From: Terrimesophilobacter mesophilus
Lineage (GTDB): Bacteria; Actinomycetota; Actinomycetes; Actinomycetales; Microbacteriaceae
Length of the DNA: 64,000 nt
Direction of reading: 5' to 3'
Assembly (NCBI RefSeq): GCF_014200375.1
Contig: NZ_JACHBP010000001.1
Location: 744,001 to 808,000 of the forward strand
In this document: one piece after another, positions 17,918 through 26,664 of the stretch
Layout: each line of letters starts with the position of its first letter
Numbering within the stretch: the first letter of the stretch is position 1
Notes under the pieces: model-generated
Seen by the model: only the letters and a program-made list of their open reading frames with translations
Told to the model about the DNA's origin: nothing
Databases searched by the model: none
Position numbers and translations under genes: made by a program

Positions 17918-19285
17918 TCACGCCCAGCGGGTCGTGAGCGCAGGGGTGCCGACCGGCTCTGCGCTGGCCGCAGCGGCGAGCGCCCGCGCCACGGCGGAGA
18001 CATCCCCCGAGATCGCGCCCGCCGTCACCCTGATGTAAGCCTCATCCGATTCTGCGGCGAAGAACGGCGTTCCGCCGGCGACCCGGATGCCGCGCGCGGC
18101 CAGCTGCAGGATCGCGCCCTGCTCGTCGTCCACCGGAATCCAGGTGTTGATCCCGTCCGCCTGGCGCACATCCATCCCGAACTCGCGCAGCGCTTCGGTG
18201 AGGGCGCGCTGGCGGGAGAAGTACACGCGTCGGGCGTCGCTGACCTCGGCGATGCTCTCCGAGGAGGTGAGCAGGTCGTAGAGGATCGTCTGCAGCATCC
18301 GGCTCGTCCAGCCCGGCCCGAGCATCCGCCGCGCCTCGATCGCGTTGATGTGGCTCGCCGTGCCTCCGAGCGCTGCGATGCGCAGGTCCGGGCCGTGCGA
18401 CTTCGAGTAGCTGCGCACGTGCAGCACGCGATCCGGAATCCAGCTTCCGAGGCTCACATCGGGCGACGCCGTGATGTCGCCGGAGTGATCGTCTTCGACG
18501 ACCATCACGTGCGCGAACGGCGTGTCGTCGCCGATCATTCCGGCAAGGGTCTCCGCGCGTTCGCTCGTCATGGACGCCCCGGTCGGGTTCAGCGCACGCG
18601 GTTGCAAGATGACGAGGGACGGCGACATCCGAAGCGCCGCCTCGAACGACTCGGGGACGATCCCCCGCTCGTCGACGTGCACGGGAACGGCCTCGAGTCC
18701 GAGGCGCCTGAGCAGGTCGAAGAAGGGCGGGAACCCCGGATTCTCGACGACGACGCGGTCTCCGAATCGCGCGACCTGTTCGATGCTGCGGGAGATCGCG
18801 TCCAGTGCGCCGTTGACGATCGTGATGGATTCGACGGTGTACGGCCAGGAGTCGCTGAGCACGCCGACGAGCTCCGGAATCACCGGCAGTTCCATATACG
18901 CGGAGGTCTCTGCGCGCTCGGACACGCGGGACAGCGCGCGCCCGAGGCCGGGGAGCAGTTGCGGATCGGGTGTGCCTCGTGAGAGGTCGAGGCCGGGAAG
19001 CCCGCTCCCGTCGGAGTGGGGCTGACTGAATGTGGAACGCTCCGGCGCGGCCACCTTGCGCACGAAGGAACCGTTCCTCCCATGCGATTCGATGAGGCCC
19101 GCGGCCGCGAGCGCGCGCCAGGCCTGGCTCACCGTCGCCGGGCTCACGCCGAGGTCGGCCGCGAGTTCGCGAACCGTCGGCAACCGGTCTCCAGCGGCGA
19201 GTTCCCCCGCAGCGATCAGGCGCCCCAGAGAGGCCGAAATCCCCACCGGGGTCCGGCCCTGGATCCGATCGGCCAAGTTTGCCAT
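17918..19285 (-). CDS. MocR-type GntR regulator with aminotransferase-like domain
   Basis: A 455-residue transcription factor. The N-terminal winged helix (about residues 1-70) carries GDRLPTVRELAADLGVSPATVSQAWRALA-type GntR sequence. A fold-type I aminotransferase domain follows, with PLP-lysine candidate Lys295 in SYSKSHGPDLR. MocR proteins use the C-terminal domain as a ligand or PLP sensor and usually control a divergent operon; here that is the pyrimidine-degradation cluster starting at 19412. The ATG at 19285 is preferred because it begins the wHTH and GAGG lies upstream; a longer frame to 19348 would run through the promoter region. Effector unknown; an amino compound such as beta-alanine is plausible. 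Confidence 0.9.
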   Translation of the reverse strand: MANLADRIQGRTPVGISASLGRLIAAGELAAGDRLPTVRELAADLGVSPATVSQAWRALAAAGLIESHGRNGSFVRKVAAPERSTFSQPHSDGSGLPGLDLSRGTPDPQLLPGLGRALSRVSERAETSAYMELPVIPELVGVLSDSWPYTVESITIVNGALDAISRSIEQVARFGDRVVVENPGFPPFFDLLRRLGLEAVPVHVDERGIVPESFEAALRMSPSLVILQPRALNPTGASMTSERAETLAGMIGDDTPFAHVMVVEDDHSGDITASPDVSLGSWIPDRVLHVRSYSKSHGPDLRIAALGGTASHINAIEARRMLGPGWTSRMLQTILYDLLTSSESIAEVSDARRVYFSRQRALTEALREFGMDVRQADGINTWIPVDDEQGAILQLAARGIRVAGGTPFFAAESDEAYIRVTAGAISGDVSAVARALAAAASAEPVGTPALTTRWA

Positions 19286-19313
19286 TCTGACTTGCCTCAC
19301 GTCGGTTTGGGCG

Positions 19314-19329
19314 ACAGTATGAAGACTGT
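19314..19329. promoter_or_regulatory. Inverted repeat ACAGT-N6-ACTGT in the mocR/pyrimidine-cluster intergenic region
   Basis: Perfect 5-bp arms (19314-19318 and 19325-19329). It sits between the two divergent starts and is a candidate operator for the MocR regulator. Confidence 0.4.
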
Positions 19330-19339
19330 ACGACATCAG

Positions 19340-19366
19340 TCGACACAATACCTAAATGTTTAGGCT
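19340..19366 (+). promoter_or_regulatory. Promoter candidate with embedded palindrome CCTAAA-TG-TTTAGG
   Basis: TCGACA at 19340-19345 resembles a -35 and TAGGCT at 19361-19366 a -10, with a short 15-bp spacer. The perfect palindrome at 19351-19364 covers the spacer and the first bases of the -10, so a bound regulator would block or remodel the promoter. Confidence 0.4.
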
Positions 19367-19411
19367 AGTGAGTAACAAATAGGGCAGGGTCGCCCTGAGC
19401 TGGAGGCATCA

Positions 19412-20275
19412 ATGAGCGTCAGTGGATCGAACATCGTTCGCGCAGCAATCACGCAAACGACGTGGACAGGCGACAAGGAATCCATGCTCGACAAGCACGA
19501 AAAGTTCGCGAGGGATGCTGCAGCGGACGGCGCGCAGGTCATTAGTTTCCAAGAGCTTTTCTACGGACCGTACTTCGGGATCACCGAGGACAAGAAGTAC
19601 TACGCCTACGCCGAACCGTCGGATGGCCCCATCGTGCAGCGCTTCGCCAAACTCGCCAAAGAGCTGAACATGGTGATGATTCTCCCCATCTATGAAGAAG
19701 AGATGCCTGGCTTGTACTACAACACCGCCGTCATCGTCGACTCGGATGGGACGATCCTCGGCCAGTACCGCAAACACCACATTCCGCACCTCGACCGCTT
19801 CTGGGAGAAGTTCTACTTCCGCCCCGGGAACATGGGCTACCCGGTGTTCGACACCGCGGTCGGCAAGATCGGCCTGTACATCTGCTACGACCGCCACTTC
19901 CCGGAAGGATGGCGTGAGCTCGGCCTGAACGGCGCGGAGATCGTCTTCAACCCGAACGCGACGAAGCCGGGACTGTCCAACCGGCTGTGGGAGGTCGAGG
20001 GGCCGGCCGCAGCTGTCGCGAACGGCTACTACGTGCTCCAGCCGAACCGCGTCGGACGCGAGGACAACGAGTACGGAGAGCTCGCCGTCGACTTCTACGG
20101 GACGAGCCAGGTCATCGACCCGCGCGGCAACTTCGTCGGCGAACGGGGATCCGGCACTGACGAGGAGGTCATGATCCGAGACCTCGACATGGACATGGTT
20201 CGCCAGATGCGCGACGACTGGCAGTTCTACCGCGACCGCCGCCCCGACTCCTACACCTCGATCCCCAAGCCATAA
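19412..20275 (+). CDS. Nitrilase-superfamily beta-ureidopropionase (N-carbamoyl-beta-alanine amidohydrolase)
   Basis: A 287-residue amidohydrolase predicted to cleave N-carbamoyl-beta-alanine to beta-alanine, CO2 and ammonia, the third step of reductive uracil breakdown. The nitrilase triad is visible: Glu48 in SFQELFYG, Lys121 in YRKHHIPH and Cys158 in LYICYDRHFPEGWRE. The RKHHIPHLDRFWEKFYF and CYDRHFPEG stretches are typical of beta-ureidopropionases. GGAGG lies 6 nt before the ATG. First gene of the cluster; dihydropyrimidinase follows after 17 bp. N-carbamoyl-putrescine amidohydrolase is a less likely reading given the neighbours. Confidence 0.9.
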   Translation: MSVSGSNIVRAAITQTTWTGDKESMLDKHEKFARDAAADGAQVISFQELFYGPYFGITEDKKYYAYAEPSDGPIVQRFAKLAKELNMVMILPIYEEEMPGLYYNTAVIVDSDGTILGQYRKHHIPHLDRFWEKFYFRPGNMGYPVFDTAVGKIGLYICYDRHFPEGWRELGLNGAEIVFNPNATKPGLSNRLWEVEGPAAAVANGYYVLQPNRVGREDNEYGELAVDFYGTSQVIDPRGNFVGERGSGTDEEVMIRDLDMDMVRQMRDDWQFYRDRRPDSYTSIPKP

Positions 20276-20292
20276 CCACGAGGAGGACCATC

Positions 20293-21726
20293 ATGAAGAC
20301 CCTCATCAAGAACGGTACGGTCGTCAACTCCACGGGTACGGCCCAGGCCGATGTCCTCATCGACGGCGAGACCATCGCCGCAGTGCTCGCGCCCGGGTCG
20401 ACCCTGCTCGGCTTCGACCTCGAGCAGAACGTCGACACGGTCATCGACGCCAAGGGCAAATATGTGATCCCGGGTGGGATCGACGCCCACACGCACATGG
20501 AGATGCCCTTCGGCGGCACCTTCGCCAGCGACACCTTCGAGACCGGCACGCGGGCGGCCGCGTGGGGCGGAACGACGAGCATCGTCGACTTCGTCGTGCA
20601 GTATGCGGGCGAGAACGTGCTCGACCAGTACAAGGCCTGGCACGAGAAGGCCGACGGGAACTGCGCGATCGACTACGGATTCCACCAGATCCTCTCCGAC
20701 GTCCAGGACTCCTCGCTCACCGCGATGGACGAACTCATCAACGAGGGCGTGTCGAGCTTCAAGCTCTTCATGGCCTACAAGGGCGTCTTCCTCTCGGATG
20801 ACGGACAGATCCTGCGGGCATTCCAGAAGGGCGCAGAGCTCGGCGCCATGATGATGATGCACGCCGAGAACGGCGCCGTCATCGACGTGCTCGTGCAGCA
20901 GGCGCTCGCAGCAGGCAACACCTCCCCCTACTACCACGGACTCACCCGCCCGTGGCAGGCGGAGGAGGAGGCCACCCACCGCGCCATCATGCTCGCGAAC
21001 CTCACCGGAGCACCGCTCTACGTCGTCCACGTGAGCGCGAAGCAGGCGGTCGAGCAGATCACCGCCGCCCGCGACAACGGCCAGAACGTGTTCGGCGAGA
21101 CCTGCCCGCAGTACCTCTACCTCTCGCTCGAGGAGCAGCTCGGCGCTTCGAGTGAGCAGTGGGGAGACTTCGAGGGCGCGAAGTGGGTGTGCTCCACGCC
21201 GCTGCGGTCCCGTGAAGAAGGCCACCAGCACCACATGTGGCAGAGCCTGCGCACGAACGACATCCAGATGGTCTCCACCGATCACTGCCCGTTCTGCATG
21301 AAGGACCAGAAGGACATGGGGATCGGCAACTTCTCGAAGATCCCGAACGGCATCGGGTCCGTCGAACACCGCATGGACCTGCTCTACCAGGGTGTCGTCG
21401 ACGGGCACATCACGCTCGAGCGCTGGGTGGAGGTGACCTCCACCACGCCGGCCCGGATGTTCGGAATGTGCGGCAGGAAGGGCGTCATCCAGCCGGGCGC
21501 CGACGGCGACATCGTCGTGTACGACCCGAAGGGCCACACCTCGATCGGTGTCGGCAAGACCCACCACATGAACATGGACTACTCCGCGTGGGAAGGGTTC
21601 GAGATCGACGGTCACGTCGACACCGTGCTCTCGCGCGGCAAGGTCATCGTCGACGACAACCAGTACCTCGGGAAGGCAGGCGATGGAAAGTTCTTCAAGC
21701 GCGGCCTCTCCCAGTACCTGACCTGA
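20293..21726 (+). CDS. hydA: Dihydropyrimidinase (D-hydantoinase)
   Basis: This 477-residue amidohydrolase-superfamily enzyme opens 5,6-dihydrouracil or dihydrothymine to N-carbamoyl-beta-amino acids. The binuclear metal centre is readable: His66 and His68 in DAHTHMEMPFGG, carboxylated Lys157 in FKLFMAYKG, His in MMHAENG and VVHVSAKQA, and Asp330 in STDHCPF. Length and motifs fit the dihydropyrimidinase branch rather than allantoinase or dihydroorotase. GAGGAGG lies ahead of the ATG. The product is the substrate of the upstream gene's enzyme. Hydantoins are possible side substrates. Confidence 0.95.
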   Translation: MKTLIKNGTVVNSTGTAQADVLIDGETIAAVLAPGSTLLGFDLEQNVDTVIDAKGKYVIPGGIDAHTHMEMPFGGTFASDTFETGTRAAAWGGTTSIVDFVVQYAGENVLDQYKAWHEKADGNCAIDYGFHQILSDVQDSSLTAMDELINEGVSSFKLFMAYKGVFLSDDGQILRAFQKGAELGAMMMMHAENGAVIDVLVQQALAAGNTSPYYHGLTRPWQAEEEATHRAIMLANLTGAPLYVVHVSAKQAVEQITAARDNGQNVFGETCPQYLYLSLEEQLGASSEQWGDFEGAKWVCSTPLRSREEGHQHHMWQSLRTNDIQMVSTDHCPFCMKDQKDMGIGNFSKIPNGIGSVEHRMDLLYQGVVDGHITLERWVEVTSTTPARMFGMCGRKGVIQPGADGDIVVYDPKGHTSIGVGKTHHMNMDYSAWEGFEIDGHVDTVLSRGKVIVDDNQYLGKAGDGKFFKRGLSQYLT

Positions 21727-21747
21727 CCCCGACACGGAACGGAACCC

Positions 21748-22776
21748 ATGGATTTCGGAGCAGTACTTCAGACCAACCCGCCGTCGGCGCGCACGGTGCA
21801 ACTGGCCAAGCTGGCCGAGGCGCACGGTTTCAGCCACGTGTGGACGTTCGACTCCCACCTGCTCTGGCAGGAGCCGTACGTGATCTACAGCAAGATCCTG
21901 GCCGAGACGAACCGGATCATCGTCGGACCGATGGTCACGAACCCTGCGACGCGCGACTGGACGGTCACGGCATCCGTCTACGCGACCCTCAACGAGATGT
22001 ACGGCAATCGCACCATCTGCGGCATCGGGCGCGGCGACTCCGCCGTGCGCGTGACGAACGGGGCGCCCACCAACCTGACGACACTGCGGGAGTCGATTCA
22101 CGTCATCCGGGAGCTCGCGAACTCCCGGTCGGTCGAATACAACGGCGCGACGCTGCAGTTCCCCTGGAGCACCGGATCCTCGCTCGAGGTCTGGGTCGCC
22201 GCCTACGGCCCGCTCGCGCTCAAGCTCGCCGGCGAGGTCGGGGACGGGTTCATCCTGCAGATGGCGGATCTCGACGTCGCGGAGTGGATGATCACGACCG
22301 TGCGGAACGCGGCGGAGGCGGTCGGTCGCGACCCCCGGTCGGTCAAGTTCTGTGTCGCCGCCCCGATGTACATCGGCGACACCACAGACGATGCGGTCGC
22401 CCACATGCGCGACCAGTGCCGCTGGTTCGGCGGGATGGTCGGCAACCACGTCGCCGACATCGTCGCCAAGTACGGGGAGGGCTCGGCGGTCCCGAAGGCC
22501 CTCACCGATTACATCAAGGGCCGCGAGGGCTACGACTACAACCAGCACGGCCAGGCCGGGAACACGCACGCCGACTTCGTACCGGATGAGATCGTCGACC
22601 GGTTCTGCGTCCTCGGCACCGCAGCGGACCACATCGAGAAACTGAAGGCCCTGAAGGACATGGGGGTCGACCAGTTCGCCGGATACCTGCAGCACGACAA
22701 CAAGGAAGAGACCCTTCGCGTGTACGGCGAAACCGTCATCCCCGCCCTCTCCGAGCACATCGTCGCCAAGGCCTGA
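21748..22776 (+). CDS. LLM-class F420-dependent oxidoreductase of the pyrimidine cluster
   Basis: A 342-residue luciferase-like TIM barrel. MDFGAVLQTNPPSARTVQLAKLAE, the GFSHVWTFDSHLLWQEPYV stretch, and YGNRTICGIGRGDSAVRV are family features; I recall a described subgroup of F420-type oxidoreductases that travels with dihydropyrimidinase genes. It lies 21 bp after dihydropyrimidinase and 1 bp before the ABC permease. The cluster lacks the flavin/Fe-S dihydropyrimidine dehydrogenase, so this enzyme may perform the uracil-to-dihydrouracil reduction with F420H2. A role in oxidising another ring compound, as RutA (also luciferase-like) does, is the main alternative. Confidence 0.88.
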   Translation: MDFGAVLQTNPPSARTVQLAKLAEAHGFSHVWTFDSHLLWQEPYVIYSKILAETNRIIVGPMVTNPATRDWTVTASVYATLNEMYGNRTICGIGRGDSAVRVTNGAPTNLTTLRESIHVIRELANSRSVEYNGATLQFPWSTGSSLEVWVAAYGPLALKLAGEVGDGFILQMADLDVAEWMITTVRNAAEAVGRDPRSVKFCVAAPMYIGDTTDDAVAHMRDQCRWFGGMVGNHVADIVAKYGEGSAVPKALTDYIKGREGYDYNQHGQAGNTHADFVPDEIVDRFCVLGTAADHIEKLKALKDMGVDQFAGYLQHDNKEETLRVYGETVIPALSEHIVAKA

Positions 22777-22777
22777 C

Positions 22778-23728
22778 ATGACCGAGACCGCCACCCGGCA
22801 GTTCGACGCCGTACCCGCCACCCGGGCAAAGGGTGCGGCCGCGTCGAAGTCCGGCCGGGCTGTCGCCTGGCGGAGGTGGATCCTCGGCGCCCTCGGGATC
22901 GTCTTCGTCGGGGTGGCCTGGGAGGTCTACAAACTCGTCGGTCCGGAGAAGGGTTTCACGGTCGGAGAGCTCATCCTCCTTCCGAGGACGAACGACCTGT
23001 CGATGCCGCACATCGCGACGATGTTCGAGCGGCTCTCCGAACCGCTCACCGGCGCCTCGAACTCGATCTTCATGTGGCAGGCGGTCGTCGAGGCATCCGA
23101 GTTCTCGCTCTATGTCGCCGCCGTCGGCTGGATCATCGGCGTGAGCGTCGGCCTGCTCCTCGCGCTCGTGATGCAGCGCTTCCGCACCGCGCAGTCGGCT
23201 GTGCTGCCGTGGATCATCCTGAGCCAGACCGTACCGCTCATCGCCATCGCGCCGCTCGTTCGCCGCTGGGGCGCGCAGATCCAGTTCGGCGACTTCGTCT
23301 GGGAGAACTGGATGTCGGTCGCGCTCATCGCAAGCTATCTCGCGTTCTTCCCCGTGTCGATCGGCGCCCTCAAGGGGCTGAACTCCCCCGACACGAACCA
23401 CGTGGAACTGTTCCGGTCGTTCGGCGTCGGATGGTGGAAGACCCTCGTCAAACTCCGCATCCCCGCGAGCGTCCCCTACCTCATGCCGGCCCTCCAGCTC
23501 GCCGCGGCCAACGCCGTGATCGGCACGATCGTGGCCGAGGTGTCGATCGGCCTCAAGGGCGGCATCGGCCGCATGGTCATCGAGTTCGCCGGAGCGGCGG
23601 GCGGTGACCCGGGGAAGCCGTGGGCACCCATCTTCGGCGCTGTGGCGATCGGCCTGATCGCGGCGGGCGTCGTGGCAGTTCTCGGACTCTTCGTCCGGCG
23701 TTACCGGCGCGGGGAGACGAACGCATGA
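22778..23728 (+). CDS. ABC transporter permease (SsuC/ThiX/TauC type)
   Basis: A 316-residue inner-membrane permease with about six hydrophobic segments. The EAA-type cytoplasmic loop reads ELFRSFGVGWWKTLVKLRIPASVPYLMPAL, the contact site for the ATPase. It begins one base after the LLM gene stop and overlaps the ATPase gene by 4 bp (ATGA). With the second permease at 24570 it would form a heterodimeric channel. Substrate inferred from context: a pyrimidine, dihydropyrimidine or related ureide. Confidence 0.92.
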   Translation: MTETATRQFDAVPATRAKGAAASKSGRAVAWRRWILGALGIVFVGVAWEVYKLVGPEKGFTVGELILLPRTNDLSMPHIATMFERLSEPLTGASNSIFMWQAVVEASEFSLYVAAVGWIIGVSVGLLLALVMQRFRTAQSAVLPWIILSQTVPLIAIAPLVRRWGAQIQFGDFVWENWMSVALIASYLAFFPVSIGALKGLNSPDTNHVELFRSFGVGWWKTLVKLRIPASVPYLMPALQLAAANAVIGTIVAEVSIGLKGGIGRMVIEFAGAAGGDPGKPWAPIFGAVAIGLIAAGVVAVLGLFVRRYRRGETNA

Positions 23729-24573
23729 CACGTGAGGATGACAAGGACATGGCTTCAGAACCGACGACGACACCCGCGGTCATCGCCGAGAACGTCGGCA
23801 AGGTGTTCCCCGGCAAGAAGGGCGCACAGGTCACGGCGCTCGAGGACATCGACCTCACGGTCGCGCGCGGGGAGTTCGTGTCGCTCATCGGCCCGTCCGG
23901 ATGCGGCAAGAGCACGCTCATGCGGTTGATCGCGGATCTCGACCAGCCGACGAGCGGTTCGCTGTCCGTATTCGGAAAGTCGGCGAAGCAGGCACGGCTC
24001 GACCAGGAGTACGGGATCGCGTTCCAGCAGGCGGGCCTCCTGCCGTGGCGCACCGTGCGCCGCAACATCGAGCTGCCGCTCGAGCTGCACAAGGTGGGCA
24101 AGGCGGAGCGTGCGAAACGTTCGAAGGAGCTGCTCTCCCTCGTCGGCCTCACCGACTTCGGCGACAACTTCCCCGACCAGCTCTCCGGCGGCATGCAGCA
24201 GCGGGTGGCGATCGCCCGGTCCCTCGCCGAGAGCCCCAACCTCCTGCTCATGGACGAGCCGTTCGGCGCGCTCGACGAGATGACGCGCGAACACATGCAG
24301 GGCGAACTCGCCCACATCTGCGCGGAGACGAACGCCGCAGTCGTCTTCGTGACGCACTCGATCCCTGAGGCGGTATTCCTCTCCCACCGGGTCGTCGTGC
24401 TGTCGCCGCGGCCTGGACGCATCCGTGCGATCGTGGACGTCGGACTCGGAACCTCGAGCGAGCGCACCGACCACCTCCGCGAGAGCGAGACGTTCTTCGC
24501 GGCGGTCAGTGAGGTGCGCGAGCACCTGCACGGGTCGCCGGATGCCGTGCCGATGGGGGTCGACAACCGATGA
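23725..24573 (+). CDS. ABC transporter ATP-binding protein (SsuB/TauB/ThiZ type)
   Basis: A 282-residue ATPase with Walker A GPSGCGKST, Q-loop FQQAGLLPWRTV, signature LSGGMQQRVAIARSLA and Walker B LLLMDEPFGALDEMT. The ATG at 23725 overlaps the permease stop and follows GGGGAGA; another in-frame ATG lies at 23749. It is coupled on both sides, overlapping the second permease by 4 bp. It energises import for the pyrimidine cluster. Confidence 0.95.
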   Translation: MTREDDKDMASEPTTTPAVIAENVGKVFPGKKGAQVTALEDIDLTVARGEFVSLIGPSGCGKSTLMRLIADLDQPTSGSLSVFGKSAKQARLDQEYGIAFQQAGLLPWRTVRRNIELPLELHKVGKAERAKRSKELLSLVGLTDFGDNFPDQLSGGMQQRVAIARSLAESPNLLLMDEPFGALDEMTREHMQGELAHICAETNAAVVFVTHSIPEAVFLSHRVVVLSPRPGRIRAIVDVGLGTSSERTDHLRESETFFAAVSEVREHLHGSPDAVPMGVDNR

Positions 24574-25337
24574 AGGCGGCATTCGGCGCGACGAGGGGGG
24601 TCATCCCTCCCCTGCTGCTCGGCGTCGTCACGCTGCTGCTCTGGCAGCTCGCCGTCGCGGCCTTCGACATCAAGCCGTTCGTCCTGCCGAGCCCGACCGC
24701 CATCGGTGACCAGTTCGTGAACAACCTTCCGACGGTGTGGTCGAACTCGCTCGTGACCGGGTTCAACTCGCTCGTCGGCCTCCTCATCGGCGCGGTGCTC
24801 GGCATCCTGCTCGCGATTCTCGCCTCGCTCGTGCGCGTCATCGACGAATTGAGTTCCGCGGTCGTCGCAGCGGCGATGGTCCTGCCGATCGTTGCGCTCG
24901 CACCCGTGCTGTACAGCATGTTCAGCGCGAGCCAGCAGACCGCTCGCCAGCTCGTCGCCTCGCTCGCCGTCTTCGTGCCGGTGTATGTCAACACCCTGAA
25001 GGGTCTCCGGCAGGTGCGGCCGGTGCACCGCGATCTCCTGCGCGCGCATGCGGCGTCGACCGGGCAGACGATCCGCGTGGTCACGCTCCCGACGGCGCTG
25101 CCGTTCATCTTCACCGGTGTGCGGATTGCGTCTTCGCTCGCCGTCATCGCCGCCGTCATCGCCGAGTATTTCGGTGGACCCATCGGCGGTCTCGGCAAGT
25201 CCATCACGACCGCTGCGGCCGGCAGCAACTACCCACTCGCCTGGGCCTACGTGCTCGGATCCATCCTGCTCGGCCTCGTGTTCTACCTGGCCGTGCTCGG
25301 GATCGAGCGGTGGGTGCTGCGCGATCGCGGCACCTGA
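24570..25337 (+). CDS. ABC transporter permease, second subunit
   Basis: A 255-residue permease with about six hydrophobic segments. The EAA-type loop is LRQVRPVHRDLLRAHAASTGQTIRVVTLPTALPF. It starts within the ATPase stop codon (ATGA overlap). The pair of unequal permeases around the ATPase matches ThiXYZ/pyrimidine-type importers. The solute-binding lipoprotein follows after 68 bp. Confidence 0.92.
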   Translation: MKAAFGATRGVIPPLLLGVVTLLLWQLAVAAFDIKPFVLPSPTAIGDQFVNNLPTVWSNSLVTGFNSLVGLLIGAVLGILLAILASLVRVIDELSSAVVAAAMVLPIVALAPVLYSMFSASQQTARQLVASLAVFVPVYVNTLKGLRQVRPVHRDLLRAHAASTGQTIRVVTLPTALPFIFTGVRIASSLAVIAAVIAEYFGGPIGGLGKSITTAAAGSNYPLAWAYVLGSILLGLVFYLAVLGIERWVLRDRGT

Positions 25338-25405
25338 TCCCGAAGCGCATCCGCCACGACGTTCCACCCTGCACCGTCCGATGAATCACCAACAAGGAGG
25401 AAGCA

Positions 25406-26548
25406 ATGCACCATCGCAAGAGATTACTGACGGGCGCCGCGGTCCTGGCGACTGCAGCACTCGCCCTTACCGGCTGCACACCGCCCGGTTCAGGGGACAC
25501 CGACAAGGGCGACGGCGCGCTGACGCCGGTCACGCTCCAGCTCCAGTGGTTCGCCCAGGCACAGTTCAGCGGTTACTACGCCGCACTGGACCAGGGTTTC
25601 TACAAGGATGAGGGTCTCGACGTCACGCTCAAGGAGGGTGGCGCGGACATCGTGCCGCAGGATGCCCTCACCTCCGGCGAGGCTGACTACGCGATCTCCT
25701 GGGTGCCGAAGGTGCTCGGCTCGATCGAGCAGGGCGCCCACATCACGAACGTCGCCCAGATCTTCGAGCGATCTGCGACGACGCAGATCTCGTTCAAGGA
25801 CAAGAACATCAACTCGATCGAGGACCTCAAGGGCCACACGGTCGGAAGCTGGGGTTACGGCAACGAGTGGGAGATCTTCGCGGGCCTGCAGAAGGCGGGC
25901 CTGTCGGTGGATGACATCACTCTCGTCACGCAGGCCTTCGACATGCTCGGCATGCTCCAGGGGGACATCGACGCAGCACAGGCGATGACCTACAACGAGT
26001 ACGCGCAGGTGCTGGAGAGCGTCAACCCTGCGACCGGCAAGCTCTACCAGCCGGATGAGATCAACGTCATCGACTACAACAAGGTCGGTGTCGGTATGCT
26101 CCAGGACTCCATCTGGGCGGATGCCGACCGACTGGCGAGTGACCCCAAGTACGAGGAGACCACCGTCAAGTTCCTGAAGGCGTCCATCAAGGGCTGGATC
26201 TTCGCCATGAACGACCCGCAGAAGGCTGCGGACATCGTCACGGCGGCGGGTTCGACCCTGGGTACCAGCCACCAGCTGTGGATGGCCAACGAGGTCAACA
26301 AGCTCATCTGGCCCTCCACGAACGGCATCGGCTTCATCGATGAGGCGGCCTGGAACCGCACCGTCGGTATCGCCAAGACGACGAAGAACGAGACCGGTGC
26401 GACCATCCTCACGAAGGACCCGCCGGCCGACGCCCACACCAACAAGTACATCCAGCAGGCCCTCGACGAGTTGAAGGCCGAAGGAGTCGACGTGATGGGA
26501 GCGAACTACCAGCCCATCACGGTCACCCTCAAGGAGGGCGGCAAGTAG
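25406..26548 (+). CDS. NMT1/THI5-like solute-binding lipoprotein
   Basis: A 380-residue lipoprotein with lipobox ALTGC at about residue 23 after a basic, hydrophobic signal (MHHRKRLLTGAAVLATAAL). LQLQWFAQAQFSGYYAALDQGFYKDEGL is the classic opening of NMT1/THI5-like binding proteins, a family that binds pyrimidine-like ligands such as HMP derivatives and, in other clusters, pyrimidines or hydantoins. AAGGAGGAA precedes the ATG. It is the binding component of the importer encoded just upstream; the ligand is probably a uracil-related molecule, by context. Confidence 0.92.
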   Translation: MHHRKRLLTGAAVLATAALALTGCTPPGSGDTDKGDGALTPVTLQLQWFAQAQFSGYYAALDQGFYKDEGLDVTLKEGGADIVPQDALTSGEADYAISWVPKVLGSIEQGAHITNVAQIFERSATTQISFKDKNINSIEDLKGHTVGSWGYGNEWEIFAGLQKAGLSVDDITLVTQAFDMLGMLQGDIDAAQAMTYNEYAQVLESVNPATGKLYQPDEINVIDYNKVGVGMLQDSIWADADRLASDPKYEETTVKFLKASIKGWIFAMNDPQKAADIVTAAGSTLGTSHQLWMANEVNKLIWPSTNGIGFIDEAAWNRTVGIAKTTKNETGATILTKDPPADAHTNKYIQQALDELKAEGVDVMGANYQPITVTLKEGGK

Positions 26549-26558
26549 TACCACCCCG

Positions 26559-26588
26559 GTCGGGCGGCCATTCGAGTGGCCGCCCGAC
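26559..26588 (+). terminator. Strong hairpin after the binding-protein gene
   Basis: A 12-bp perfect stem (26559-26570 with 26577-26588) and a 6-nt loop TTCGAG, starting 11 nt after the stop. There is no T-run, so it may partly terminate or protect the high-copy binding-protein mRNA from 3' decay while some transcripts continue into the aminotransferase gene. Confidence 0.6.
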
Positions 26589-26600
26589 CACCACCCGGCA

Positions 26601-26620
26601 CCCTGTGTTGCACAACAGGG
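26601..26620 (+). other. Second hairpin before the aminotransferase gene
   Basis: CCC, a 2-nt bulge, then TGTTG-CA-CAACA and GGG. Together with the preceding hairpin it makes a structured intergenic spacer of 116 bp between the transport and the catabolic halves of the cluster. Confidence 0.4.
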
Positions 26621-26664
26621 GGGTGCTGATCAACAGTTGAAACAAGAAAGAAGCACGATATCCC

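Noticed and set aside
19016-19363. Plus-strand frame across the start of the MocR gene into the promoter region
   Set aside because: Antisense to the winged-helix domain; ends just before the nitrilase gene without its own ribosome-binding site.
20251-22821. 856-codon minus-strand frame across the dihydropyrimidinase and LLM genes
   Set aside because: Antisense to two well-supported enzymes; its composition is Val/Asp/Arg-biased as expected for the opposite strand of GC-rich genes.
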